Assembly: GCA_024402135.1 (NCBI GenBank)
Contig: JAKSJN010000001.1
Coordinates: 310,001-374,000, forward strand
Source of the DNA: Bacteroidales bacterium
GTDB lineage: Bacteria; Bacteroidota; Bacteroidia; Bacteroidales; UBA932
DNA: 64,000 nucleotides
Reading direction: 5' to 3'
Of the stretch, positions 14,175-21,810 are shown piece by piece. Each line of letters begins with the position of its first letter. The first letter of the stretch is position 1. The notes below the pieces were generated by a model, which saw only the letters and a list, made by a program, of their open reading frames with translations, searched no databases and was not told where the DNA came from. A program made the position numbers and the translations under genes.

Positions 14175-14461
14175 ATTCTGTCCATTTCCTCTTTTAATAA
14201 GGCTTCAACATATTCGTTCAGGCACATCGATTTTTTCCGCGCTGCGATTATGAGTGTAACAAATTCTGTTATCTCCAATGTAATCACCTCGTCCACGTAA
14301 CCCTCTTGGTGATTCTGCTTATAGAAGAAATCTGCCTTATCCGAGAGCGAAATCAGTTCCGTAACCATAGGACTATATTCTTTGTAATCGTTGCCTAGAT
14401 GGACTATCAAAGCATCCATCTGAAAACATATGCTGTTGTATTCTTCCTTTGTCATATACAC
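14171..14461 (-). CDS. Hypothetical protein, 96 residues
   Basis: Small helical protein with an even mix of acidic and hydrophobic residues (YNSICFQMDALIVHLGND, then TLEITEFVTLIIAARKKSM). No recognised motif. Its stop overlaps the start of the broken phosphoesterase by 4 bases, so the two were probably a partner pair. The downstream partner is dead; this frame is still intact. Start at 14,461 (MYMTKEEY), although Met3 is also possible. Confidence 0.55.
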   Translation of the reverse strand: MYMTKEEYNSICFQMDALIVHLGNDYKEYSPMVTELISLSDKADFFYKQNHQEGYVDEVITLEITEFVTLIIAARKKSMCLNEYVEALLKEEMDRI

Positions 14462-14558
14462 TGTTTGTTTACTCTATTTTACTTATGCCGGCAGGGGCGC
14501 CGTCACGACGCCCTCGACCAGCACCGCTAATATAAAACACAATGATAACAGAAGTCAT

Positions 14559-14852
14559 TCATTTCCTTTTCCCGTTCGGGTCTTCAGGGCGATACACCTT
14601 ACCATCCCCGCCGAGATCGTAGGGGTTTGTAATTTCTATCGATTTTACCGGGAGGATTTCCTTACCTTCCTGCAGGTGCATCTTGAGAACTTCCTCCCGC
14701 AGGAAGTCCATAACCTTGATGCGCCAGCGGCTCGGGGCCACGACGGATCCCTCATACAGACCACGAACACCGCTTTTCTCGTATTCTCTCTTCGCCCCCT
14801 CGCCGATGACCACGGCGACGGTTATGATCTGGTCCAGTTCTTTAATTGTCAT
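14559..14852 (-). CDS. Small protein with shared C-terminal module, different N-terminus
   Basis: Ninety-seven residues from MTIKELDQ. The N-terminal 57 residues (ITVAVVIGEGAKREYEKSGV) are unrelated to the gene at 13,299, but the last 40 (MHLQEGKEILPVKSIEITN, YDLGGDGKVY) match it closely, including a DNA stretch of about 50 bases nearly unchanged. Domain shuffling or gene conversion is the simplest explanation. A frame continues upstream to 14,891 but with poor protein character, so I use Met at 14,852. Function unknown. Confidence 0.6.
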   Translation of the reverse strand: MTIKELDQIITVAVVIGEGAKREYEKSGVRGLYEGSVVAPSRWRIKVMDFLREEVLKMHLQEGKEILPVKSIEITNPYDLGGDGKVYRPEDPNGKRK

Positions 14853-15173
14853 CGTTCCTTTTCGTCCTAGGGGACAGGCAAGACAGGGCATACGACCCCG
14901 CAGCGCACAGGATGACCATACGCATTGCAGAACGGATAGTATTGGTTCTAAAAGGAATCATAGGGGCCCATTTTACCTTCCCCGCCATAATGGCAGGTTA
15001 CAACAAAATGGCACAGACATTACCCCGATTCTGATGGTCCGAGAGAAGCAAGTATCACTTGAGAAGTGACAGTAGTTAAGTTCGAGCCCCGGCTGTGTCC
15101 TCCGGTAGTTTTATTAAATAATCTTAAAAGGGCCTCCCTCTTCTATCCCATCATTGGATACAACAAAAATAGC

Positions 15174-15202
15174 AAAAAGAGCCTGAAAAAGCAACTCTTT
15201 TT
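15174..15202 (-). terminator. Possible terminator hairpin
   Basis: AAAAAGAG (15,174-15,181) pairs with CTCTTTTT (15,195-15,202) across 13 bases. On the minus strand it ends in a T run. A TACCTTTG box on the minus strand at 15,253-15,260 could start a short transcript of about 70 bases ending here. Confidence 0.4.
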
Positions 15203-15252
15203 CTGACGTATAGGATTAAACCATCTTCAACGCCACAATCCCTCTTACCATG

Positions 15253-15260
15253 CAAAGGTA
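15253..15260 (-). promoter_or_regulatory. Possible -7 promoter box
   Basis: TACCTTTG on the minus strand fits the Bacteroidota box; no TTTG is found at 19-21 bases upstream. Bases 14,853-15,428 hold no gene I can support, only this box and the two hairpins near it. Confidence 0.3.
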
Positions 15261-15293
15261 AGCCCCTGCCGCAAAAAAAACCGAAGGTCAATT

Positions 15294-15341
15294 CACCAGA
15301 TTCTGGCTGCCTGCATTGCAGCGTATGTCCAGCATCTGGTG
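15294..15341. repeat. Multi-stem imperfect hairpin
   Basis: Nested pairs CACCAGA/TCTGGTG, CTGG/CCAG and CTGC/GCAG form one long interrupted hairpin, followed on the plus strand by ATTGTTTTT. It may be a plus-strand terminator or the end of an old mobile element. Confidence 0.5.
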
Positions 15342-15428
15342 ATTGTTTTTGCTATAGGGACTTATTATAGCATAGAAAGAGGGATTCCATGTTAACAACT
15401 TTAACCTCAAACCTATATATCCTCAATT

Positions 15429-15712
15429 ATGTACATTATCAACAAGCACACCATCCGGAATACAGATCAATACTCCCGCATTGACCTCATCTCTAACCTC
15501 ATCGTTTTTAACACCAACGCCCCATCTAGAAAACACGACTTTTTACAGATTATGGAGTAGAGCACCTTTCATTAGAAGACAATATCGACTTTGCAAGCAT
15601 TGCACAGGCGGAACACGTGTTTGAAGAAATCATCAGTGGTCTCAGAACAAACAAAAGAAGTTTTTGGAACCTGAGAGACCGACATGTACTAATCAACGTA
15701 ACTATAATATGA
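15429..15712 (+). pseudogene. Frameshifted small gene upstream of the nuclease
   Basis: Frame A reads MYIINKHTIRNTDQYSRIDL through SRKHDFLQIME and stops at 15,560. Frame B, one base back, is open across this point and continues YGVEHLSLEDNIDFASIAQA to HVLINVTII, stopping at 15,712. Joined, they give one protein of about 94 residues. The stop of frame B overlaps the nuclease ATG (ATGA), showing the joined gene was the upstream partner. The shift falls near CTTTTTA, so either a one-base deletion or a programmed -1 shift is possible; deletion seems likelier. Confidence 0.55.
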
Positions 15713-16302
15713 ACAATTTTTCTAATCCAAGTCACAGAAGCGTCAAAGACAAGCTTAATGGCGAGTTAGGCGAAACATTCATTACAAATTTCTATCTTGA
15801 CAATGAATTGTGGCAGACAACAAAGGCAAGTCCCTCAAGAATCCTTACTACCCGACACATCGAGGAATACCCTATAGTCCAAGAAGTCGGGCATAAGGAT
15901 GATGGGACACCCATATATAACACCAAATTTATTGATTATGTATTTCTTCTTCATCCGAGCAAGGGTGCAGTTACTCATCAGTCCTGCTTGACAATTGGGC
16001 TTGAGATAAAAAGTTCGGAGAAGGACTTGAAGCGAGCTCCAGAGCAATTGAAGACTTATATAGAGCATTGCGACTACTTCTTCCTTGCAGTAAAAGAATG
16101 GATGGCTGATACAGCAATCAGCATCGTCAAGTCCAACCCTAAAGTTGGGGTAATGAGCGTCGACAGCGGAGAAATATATAAGATGCCGTCAGCAAGTGAC
16201 ACTCCAACCATAAATCGCCTAATGATGTATCAGAGGTTGGCTTTCTGTTCAAATCAAGATATGATAAAAAACATCTTCCCCATTGATTTAGAGGAGACAT
16301 AA
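15709..16302 (+). CDS. PD-(D/E)XK-like nuclease
   Basis: A 197-residue protein. The centre has a likely PD-(D/E)XK core: Asp in KFIDYVFLLH (about 80), a strand, then LEIKSSEKDL (about 101-110) with the Glu-x-Lys pair, followed by LKTYIEHCDYFFLAVKEW. That layout resembles MmcB-like and restriction-type nucleases with an E-x-K and a following C-D-F/Y strand. ATG 15,709 is chosen because it overlaps the stop of the upstream frame. It probably acts on DNA, possibly with its coupled upstream partner; target unknown. It is the last accessory gene before the tRNA. Confidence 0.55.
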   Translation: MNNFSNPSHRSVKDKLNGELGETFITNFYLDNELWQTTKASPSRILTTRHIEEYPIVQEVGHKDDGTPIYNTKFIDYVFLLHPSKGAVTHQSCLTIGLEIKSSEKDLKRAPEQLKTYIEHCDYFFLAVKEWMADTAISIVKSNPKVGVMSVDSGEIYKMPSASDTPTINRLMMYQRLAFCSNQDMIKNIFPIDLEET

Positions 16303-16385
16303 TAATGAAGGTACAACTATGGAAAGCATTTAATGCAATCTGATATAAAATACTTGGTGGTACAACGGTGGTACAGGCGAACATA

Positions 16386-16416
16386 AAAAAGCCACTCTAA
16401 ATACTTAGAGTGGCTT
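16386..16416 (-). terminator. Terminator downstream of tRNA-Arg
   Basis: On the minus strand GCCACTCTAA and TTAGAGTGGC form a 10-bp stem with a 4-base loop, followed by TTTTTT. It lies 8 bases past the tRNA 3' end and would end that transcript. Confidence 0.85.
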
Positions 16417-16423
16417 TCTATCG

Positions 16424-16497
16424 TGACTCCATCAGGATTCAAACCTGAAACCTTTTGATCCGTAGTCAAATGCTCTATTCAGTTGAGCTATGGAGCC
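16424..16497 (-). tRNA. tRNA-Arg (anticodon ACG)
   Basis: A 74-base cloverleaf on the minus strand: acceptor GGCTCCA/TGGAGTC (one G-U pair), D stem GCTC/GAGC, anticodon stem TTTGA/TCAAA with loop CTACGGA, T stem TCAGG/CCTGA with loop TTTGAAT. No encoded CCA. Its 3' end faces the accessory region, a usual side for integration of mobile islands; I found no second copy of the tRNA end inside the window to prove it. Confidence 0.93.
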
Positions 16498-16524
16498 ATA
16501 CCACGGGACCTAAGTCCCGGTTTA

Positions 16525-16899
16525 TTACTCAGCAGACTTGGCAGAGAACTTCTTCTCCTTGATTCTAGCCTTCTTACCGGTGAGGTTTCTGAGGTAGAAG
16601 ATTCTTGCTCTACGTACCTTACCAACCTTGTTGAGCTCGATCTTGTCAATGAATGGTGACTCGAATGGGAAGATTCTCTCAACACCTACACCGTTAGAGA
16701 TCTTTCTGATGGTGAAAGTCTTGGTGTAAGGGGTAGCACCAGAGATCTGGATAACTACACCACGGAAGTTCTGAAGTCTCTCCTTATCACCCTCCTTGAT
16801 TCTGTAGGTAACGGTGATGGTATCACCGGCCTTGAACTCAGGGTAATTAGCAGTTCTGTTCTCTGAAAAAGACTGCTCTACAATCTTAATAAAATCCAT
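16525..16899 (-). CDS. rplS: 50S ribosomal protein L19
   Basis: A 124-residue L19. Recognisable segments are [20 protein letters not shown] near residues 23-42, [30 protein letters not shown] and [20 protein letters not shown]. It lies at the 30S-50S interface and helps subunit association. Full length for the phylum. It has its own promoter at 16,974-17,004 and is followed by the tRNA-Arg gene 28 bases on, same strand. Confidence 0.98.
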   Translation of the reverse strand: MDFIKIVEQSFSENRTANYPEFKAGDTITVTYRIKEGDKERLQNFRGVVIQISGATPYTKTFTIRKISNGVGVERIFPFESPFIDKIELNKVGKVRRARIFYLRNLTGKKARIKEKKFSAKSAE

Positions 16900-16973
16900 A
16901 ATTTCTCAATTACCTTTAGCGCAACATTACCTAAAAACAAACCCTAATGACGTAAGAGGTTGCGTTGGGATTG

Positions 16974-17004
16974 CAAAGGTATGAATTAAATTTGAAACGC
17001 CAAA
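16974..17004 (-). promoter_or_regulatory. rplS promoter
   Basis: On the minus strand TTTG (17,001-17,004), 19 bases, TACCTTTG (16,974-16,981): an exact match to the Bacteroidota consensus. It gives an mRNA leader of about 70 bases. Confidence 0.85.
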
Positions 17005-17020
17005 TCTTTTTCAAGAAATT

Positions 17021-17479
17021 TTACTGATTTTTCTTGAGAACGATCAGTTTCTCGCCAGCCGCATTTTTGAGAACAACAGTTCCGTCTTCAGCAGCCTCGA
17101 AATTGCGTACATCTACAAGAGCCTTGAGCATGGCATCCTCGACACTCATGTCTGCGCACATCATCCTGGTAGAACCGGCGTTCTCGAAGCCGATGATACC
17201 CTTTGCTGCATCAAGAAGAAGTGTTGCATTTACAGAATTGCAACCAACGTTTCCACTTACAGTCTTTGCCTCCAGATCGATGACGAAGAATGGGGTTGTC
17301 TCTGCATTTGCAACGTCTGCACCTACGACTTCAGCAACAGTCCACTCACCATTCATATCTACTACTGCAGCGACAGCGTCAGCAACTGGCTCAGTTGCAT
17401 CCTGCACGTTCTTCTTTGCGTTGTTTCCGCATGCTGCAAGAGCTACCATGCATACAGCGGCCATAAAGATCTTTTTCAT
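17021..17479 (-). CDS. META-domain lipoprotein
   Basis: A 152-residue lipoprotein: signal peptide with lipobox LAAC (Cys17), an Ala/Val-rich linker, then a META/HslJ domain from about residue 42 (LNGEW-like MNGEWTVAEV, GNVGCNSVNA, STRMMCADMSVEDAMLKAL). META proteins in other bacteria are linked to stress tolerance and outer-membrane integrity. It follows the acyl-CoA synthetase by 9 bases on the same strand, so it is probably in its operon. Function in this organism unknown. Confidence 0.9.
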   Translation of the reverse strand: MKKIFMAAVCMVALAACGNNAKKNVQDATEPVADAVAAVVDMNGEWTVAEVVGADVANAETTPFFVIDLEAKTVSGNVGCNSVNATLLLDAAKGIIGFENAGSTRMMCADMSVEDAMLKALVDVRNFEAAEDGTVVLKNAAGEKLIVLKKNQ

Positions 17480-17488
17480 AACACTTAC

Positions 17489-19108
17489 TTACTTTTTCTT
17501 GTTTGTATTTCTTTTATAAAGGAATCTCTTGATCTTCTGGGAAGGAGTCTTTATGAAAGGTTCCTTCTGCTCTTCAATTGCCTTGATACGCGAGAATCGG
17601 TTTACGTGGGTATTGACGAACTCGGCAAGTTCCTTCTTGATCTTCTCCATGCCCTCGTTCATCTCCTCTCCCATCTTGGAAATCGCAGCCTCGACCTGTT
17701 CCTTGTTAAAGGAAACTAATGCAATAAGCTCGCCATTGTCCTCGATGACCAGAGATTCTTCAACGAGATGATGAGAATTTATGACATCCTCGATCTCTTC
17801 CGGATAGATATTTTCTCCGGAAGCGCCGACAATCATATTGTTTGCGCGGCCTTTGATGCTGAGATATCCGTCTTTCGACACAGTACAGATATCATTGGTC
17901 TTGAACCAGCCGTCTTCGGTAAAGGCCTCGGCAGTCTTCTCTGGATTCTTGTAGTATCCCTGCATAATGCACGGAGTCTTGACAACGAGCTCGCCCTCCC
18001 CTGTCTTCGGGTCCATATCGTCAAGCCTGTATTCAATGGTTGTGATGACCTTGCCGGTGGATCCGATACGATTGTCGCCAGGCGCGATTGCAAAAAGAAG
18101 CGGAGCTGTTTCTGTAAGACCGTAGCCGATGGCATAAGGGACACCTCCCTCGAGCAAGAAACGTTCAGTATCCTCGTTAACCTTTGAGCCGCCGATGCCG
18201 ATGAAGCGGATATTACCGCCCAGAGCCTGCAGCACAGCCTTTCCGGCCAGCTTATGATAAATCTTGCGTACAGGAGAGAGCTTATACAAGAAGTTGAGGA
18301 ATGCATTCTTGGTCATTCGAGCACGAACCTGGCTGCGATATATCTTGTCAAGAATCAGCGGAACTGTCAGGAAGATGCTTGGACGCACAGCCTTGAAAGC
18401 AGGAAGAAGCACCGATGCCGCAGGAAGCTTGTCCAGATAGGTCACCGAGCAGCCGAAAGCAAACGGATAGAGCATGCCTACCGAACACTCATACACATGT
18501 GAGAGCGGGAGAAACGACAGGAACGAATCCTCCTTTTCTATCGGGAAGAATGTCGGATACAGGTTGATCTGGTTCGCGAGGGCAAAATGTGTCAACATGA
18601 CACCTTTTGGTGATGACGTAGTACCGGAGGTATAGATAATTGCAGCAAGATCTTCCGGCAGGGGCTCACTTGACTGGGCAGCATCCTCGCTGTTGCGGCA
18701 GATGACTGACATATCATCGGTAGAAACCGCCAGGTTCATGCGAGAATATGTTTCCTCAGATATCAGCGATGAAAGCTTGCCTGAGACAAACAGTCCCTTC
18801 ACTCCGGAATGATCCAGCAAGTTCTCTACCTCATCACGCGAAAAATCAGGGAGGATAGGCACTATCACTATGCCTGATGTTACGCATGCGAAATAAGTGA
18901 TCGGCCAATTTGTCGTACTGCGGGAAAACAGTGCGACCTTATCACCATGTCCGATTCCAGAATGGAGAATGAGTTCACGGGTCTGTTCTACCCTATCAGC
19001 AAATTCGCTATAGGTAAGAGACTCGTGACGAATCATCGAGAATGCCTTACGATCCGCGAATGACGCAATTGAATGATCGTAAATCTCTTTGAGAGTCGTG
19101 AATTGCAT
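17489..19108 (-). CDS. AMP-forming long-chain acyl-CoA synthetase
   Basis: A 539-residue ANL-family enzyme. The P-loop-like motif is IYTSGTTSSPKGV (about 162-174), followed by GYGLTETAPL (about 318-327) and DGYLSIKGRANNMI (about 401-414), where the Asp and Arg bind ATP. The C-terminal Lys (PSQKIKRF) is the catalytic lysine. It activates fatty acids to acyl-CoA via acyl-adenylate; length and motifs fit the FadD/long-chain group. I use ATG 19,108 because the longer start lacks family resemblance. Promoter at 19,314-19,344 gives a leader of about 200 bases. Confidence 0.9.
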   Translation of the reverse strand: MQFTTLKEIYDHSIASFADRKAFSMIRHESLTYSEFADRVEQTRELILHSGIGHGDKVALFSRSTTNWPITYFACVTSGIVIVPILPDFSRDEVENLLDHSGVKGLFVSGKLSSLISEETYSRMNLAVSTDDMSVICRNSEDAAQSSEPLPEDLAAIIYTSGTTSSPKGVMLTHFALANQINLYPTFFPIEKEDSFLSFLPLSHVYECSVGMLYPFAFGCSVTYLDKLPAASVLLPAFKAVRPSIFLTVPLILDKIYRSQVRARMTKNAFLNFLYKLSPVRKIYHKLAGKAVLQALGGNIRFIGIGGSKVNEDTERFLLEGGVPYAIGYGLTETAPLLFAIAPGDNRIGSTGKVITTIEYRLDDMDPKTGEGELVVKTPCIMQGYYKNPEKTAEAFTEDGWFKTNDICTVSKDGYLSIKGRANNMIVGASGENIYPEEIEDVINSHHLVEESLVIEDNGELIALVSFNKEQVEAAISKMGEEMNEGMEKIKKELAEFVNTHVNRFSRIKAIEEQKEPFIKTPSQKIKRFLYKRNTNKKK

Positions 19109-19313
19109 AATGTGTATAAAATCCGGTACTTCTTGGTTTTGCAAAAACCGGCACAAAGTTACAGTTTTCAACCAAAATAGCAATAACGAATTAAGACCCG
19201 CATCCCTGCGAGCCTTAAACTAATCGGTTAGTTAGTAGTGTTATGTTCTTCTAAAGAAGATTATTATGTAGGTTAGAATGTCTGAGTGATTGCTTTAATC
19301 GTTTTAACTAATG

Positions 19314-19344
19314 CAAATATAGAAACGTTTTTATTATTCACAAA
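19314..19344 (-). promoter_or_regulatory. Promoter of the acyl-CoA synthetase operon
   Basis: On the minus strand TTTG (19,341-19,344), 19 bases, TATATTTG (19,314-19,321). A consensus match. The leader holds one weak hairpin (TTAAG...CCGCA / TGCG...CTTAA near 19,192-19,219). Confidence 0.8.
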
Positions 19345-19352
19345 GGGAATGG

Positions 19353-19385
19353 CAAAAAAAAGCCCCCGGTACTTGATCCAGGGAC
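19353..19385 (-). terminator. Terminator of the 59-residue gene
   Basis: On the minus strand GTCCCTGG and CCGGGGGC pair (two G-U pairs) with an 8-base loop, followed by eight T. It follows the gene at 19,414. Confidence 0.7.
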
Positions 19386-19413
19386 GTTTTTTCCGGTGAA
19401 AAGGAAATCGGTT

Positions 19414-19593
19414 CTATATGTTTACGCTCATGACATCATCCAGGTAATCAACCCACAAAGATGCCATCTTTGCAGCATGTTCATCGCCATTCCGGATGGC
19501 GGATTCGTATTTGGCAGCCCAGCTGCTCCGGGCTTTTGTCAGGCGCCTCTCATAGAGGAACCTGTCCAGGACTGATGTGATCAATGATTTCAT
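19414..19593 (-). CDS. Small hypothetical protein, 59 residues
   Basis: MKSLITSVLDRFLYERRLTK, then ARSSWAAKYESAIRNGDEHA, then AKMASLWVDYLDDVM to the stop. An amphipathic helical protein with a basic first half and acidic second half. The frame, an A/T-rich start context and a terminator directly downstream support a real gene. No family recognised. Bases 19,600-19,690 hold only the trailer of the neighbouring lipoprotein gene. Confidence 0.55.
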   Translation of the reverse strand: MKSLITSVLDRFLYERRLTKARSSWAAKYESAIRNGDEHAAKMASLWVDYLDDVMSVNI

Positions 19594-19689
19594 AGCAAAT
19601 TATAATGGTTTATTTATATTCTCTCATAAGGTCCCGACTCACGCCGGAACCTTACCGTGGATCAGTGTATAAACTGATACTACTACTGA

Positions 19690-20073
19690 TTATTTACCGC
19701 TCTGAACAAGGGTACAGGTTGTTGCTACACCATTGTAGATAGCCTGGACTTTGATCTCACGGTTAGATGAAGAAGAATTTTCATTGAGTGATATAACCAC
19801 CTGATTGCCGTTCTTGCTGCTGGTTGCTGTAAACCATCCGCCATCGCACTCGAGAGAGTTTCCGAGATACTGGCAATCGATGTAGTTGGTGTCATTGTTC
19901 GTACGGACGCCGATGAACTGTATAGGCATATTGGTATCAAGCGTGACTACCTGTGCGCTGGCGTCGCAAGACTTTGAAGTCTGATTGAACTGGATGTAGC
20001 TGCGCTCTGTGCAAGAAACGAATGAGATCGAGATAAGCGCAACTGCGAGAATGAGGTTGAACAATCTTTTCAT
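19690..20073 (-). CDS. BACON-like lipoprotein
   Basis: A 127-residue lipoprotein: signal peptide ending in the lipobox FVSC (Cys21), then one beta-sandwich-like domain with the BACON pattern (strand-rich, SSNREIKVQAIYNG, ending TCTLVQSGK). BACON domains in Bacteroidota surface proteins often bind carbohydrate or mucin, but one domain alone is uninformative. A decayed second copy lies upstream at 20,370-20,545. A TACCTTTG box at 20,150-20,157 (minus) probably drives it. Confidence 0.7.
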   Translation of the reverse strand: MKRLFNLILAVALISISFVSCTERSYIQFNQTSKSCDASAQVVTLDTNMPIQFIGVRTNNDTNYIDCQYLGNSLECDGGWFTATSSKNGNQVVISLNENSSSSNREIKVQAIYNGVATTCTLVQSGK

Positions 20074-20149
20074 AAAGCAAATTTTTAATGGAATGTGTGA
20101 GTAGTTAAAAGCAAATTTCCGGATCGCGGTTACTTCCGTTTTCCGAAAG

Positions 20150-20157
20150 CAAAGGTA
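20150..20157 (-). promoter_or_regulatory. Promoter box of the BACON-like lipoprotein
   Basis: TACCTTTG on the minus strand, 77 bases before the ATG. No clear -33 box. Confidence 0.5.
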
Positions 20158-20313
20158 TGGAGATTCTTCATCACTGATGTACGGATTTGACCAAATCTAT
20201 TTGGAAATTATCCAGATCCAACGACTGAACAATTTCGCACTCGCTATGTAATGTATTAATATCCAGTAATTTGCATTTTATTCATAGTAAATAACAAATC
20301 AAGATCAAATTTA

Positions 20314-20340
20314 AAGGCCGCAGCTTCACGCCGCGGCCTT
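20314..20340 (-). terminator. Terminator-like hairpin
   Basis: AAGGCCGC/GCGGCCTT, 8 bp with an 11-base loop, followed on the minus strand by TTTAAATTT. It would end a transcript from the decayed lipoprotein copy beside it. Confidence 0.6.
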
Positions 20341-20369
20341 AACCCTGTTCCTTTGTTTATGGGAGACAC

Positions 20370-20545
20370 CTTCGAACCGTCCCGGCTCCAGTGTCTTTAT
20401 AATGCTTTAACTACTACTGATTGTTCGAACCGCTCTGGACAGGGTACAAATCAGCCGTGGCACCTGAAAGGTGTCACGGCATAGCTCGCGGTAAGTTTCC
20501 AAATTATTCAAAAAGCAAATGTTTTAATGGTGATGCAAAGGTAGT
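20370..20545 (-). pseudogene. Decayed copy of the BACON-like lipoprotein gene
   Basis: Short blocks match the intact gene: ACTACTACTGATT and CCGCTCTG-ACAGGGTACA near 20,410-20,446 resemble its 3' end (about 19,680-19,712), and CTTTGCAT with a TTTGCTTTTTGA stretch resembles its 5' leader. The middle is missing, so only the two ends of a former tandem duplicate remain, with its own promoter-like ACCTTTG. Confidence 0.5.
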
Positions 20546-20690
20546 TCACAATTCATTCTCCTCCGTATCATTTTGTTCAGACTTGTTATAAAAAAGCCTT
20601 TCCATGGCCTTCTGTAGACGTTTCCGGTATGAATAATTTGTTTTTTTCATTTTTAAAGAAATCAGGACGCCGAATTTGAATGATATTTTT

Positions 20691-20698
20691 TACCTTTG
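20691..20698 (+). promoter_or_regulatory. ilvE promoter box
   Basis: TACCTTTG on the plus strand, 28 bases before the ATG of ilvE. A TTTG lies upstream but at the wrong distance (12 bases), so the -33 element is uncertain. Confidence 0.5.
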
Positions 20699-20726
20699 TT
20701 ATTCACGAACTTAAAAAGAAACTGAA

Positions 20727-21743
20727 ATGGAAAACATTGATTGGAAGTCATTGGGCTTCGGTTATCACAAGACAGACTACAACGTACGTTGTTACTATCG
20801 CAACGGCCAGTGGGGCGAAATCGAGGTGAGCAGCGAAGAGACTATTCCTATGCATATGGCAGCCACCTGTCTGCATTATGGCCAGGAGGCATTCGAAGGA
20901 CTTAAGGCATACCGTTGTCCTGACGGCAAGGTACGTGTATTCAGACCGGATGAGAACGCCGCCCGTCTGCAGTCAACCTGCCGCGGCATCATGATGCCTG
21001 AAATGCCTACAGAGAAATTCGTAGAGATGGTAAAGACCGTTGTCCGTCTCAACGAACGTTTCATCCCTCCTTACGAGAGCGGTGCAACACTCTATATCCG
21101 TCCGCTCCTCATCGGTACCAGCGCCCAGGTTGGTGTACACCCGGCAGACGAGTATCTTTTTCTTATTTTCGTGACACCTGTCGGACCTTACTTCAAGGGA
21201 GGTTTCTTTGCCAATCCTTATGTCATCGTCCGTGAGTATGACCGTTCCGCTCCGCTCGGCACCGGTATCTATAAGGTCGGAGGCAACTACGCTGCATCAC
21301 TTCAGGCCAACCAGAAGGCTCACGAGATGGGATACGCCTGCGAGTTCTACCTTGACGCAAAGGAGAAGAAGTACATAGACGAGGCTGGAGCAGCAAACTT
21401 CTTCGGTATAAAGAACAATACTTATATCACTCCTAAGTCAACATCGATTCTTCCATCAATTACCAACAAGTCGCTCATGCAGCTTGCAGAGGACCTTGGA
21501 TTGAAGGTTGAACGCCGTCAGATTCCTGCCGAGGAACTCGAGACCTTCGAGGAGGCTGGAGCATGCGGAACAGCAGCCGTCATCTCCCCTATCTCACGCA
21601 TCGACGATGTTGAGGCCGGCAAGTCTTACGTATTCGGCGAAAAGCCAGGTCCATGGTCAGAGAAGCTCTTCAATCTCCTCCGTGGTATCCAGTACGGCAT
21701 CGAGGAAGACAAGCATGGCTGGACTTTGGTTGTAATTGAATAA
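20727..21743 (+). CDS. ilvE: Branched-chain amino acid aminotransferase
   Basis: A 338-residue fold-type IV PLP enzyme. The catalytic lysine lies in IYKVGGNYAASL (about residues 181-192). Other marks are QEAFEGLKAYR (about 52-62), LYIRPLLIGT, YLDAKEKKYIDEAGAANFF and the late CGTAAVISPI. It moves the amino group from glutamate in the last step of Leu, Ile and Val synthesis, or the first step of their breakdown. It is transcribed toward the ilv-leu operon, whose last gene ends tail to tail with it, sharing a two-way terminator. Confidence 0.96.
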   Translation: MENIDWKSLGFGYHKTDYNVRCYYRNGQWGEIEVSSEETIPMHMAATCLHYGQEAFEGLKAYRCPDGKVRVFRPDENAARLQSTCRGIMMPEMPTEKFVEMVKTVVRLNERFIPPYESGATLYIRPLLIGTSAQVGVHPADEYLFLIFVTPVGPYFKGGFFANPYVIVREYDRSAPLGTGIYKVGGNYAASLQANQKAHEMGYACEFYLDAKEKKYIDEAGAANFFGIKNNTYITPKSTSILPSITNKSLMQLAEDLGLKVERRQIPAEELETFEEAGACGTAAVISPISRIDDVEAGKSYVFGEKPGPWSEKLFNLLRGIQYGIEEDKHGWTLVVIE

Positions 21744-21764
21744 TCTCAGTCAGACATAAATAAT

Positions 21765-21792
21765 AAAAGGCGACTCGTTTGAGCCGCCTTTT
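21765..21792. terminator. Two-way terminator between ilvE and leuB
   Basis: AAAAGGCG-a-CTC, GTTT loop, GAG-c-CGCCTTTT: symmetric with an A run on one side and a T run on the other, so it can end both converging transcripts. Confidence 0.85.
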
Positions 21793-21810
21793 AATATTAT
21801 GTATATTTAA

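Noticed and set aside
15085-15115. tRNA-like stretch (GTTCGAGCCCCGGC and following bases)
   Set aside because: The T-loop-like sequence has no matching T stem on its 5' side and no acceptor or anticodon arm; chance resemblance is more likely.
15540-15560. Definite programmed -1 frameshift at CTTTTTA
   Set aside because: The site differs from the classic slippery heptamer at its first base and no stimulatory structure was established, so a plain one-base deletion remains the default.
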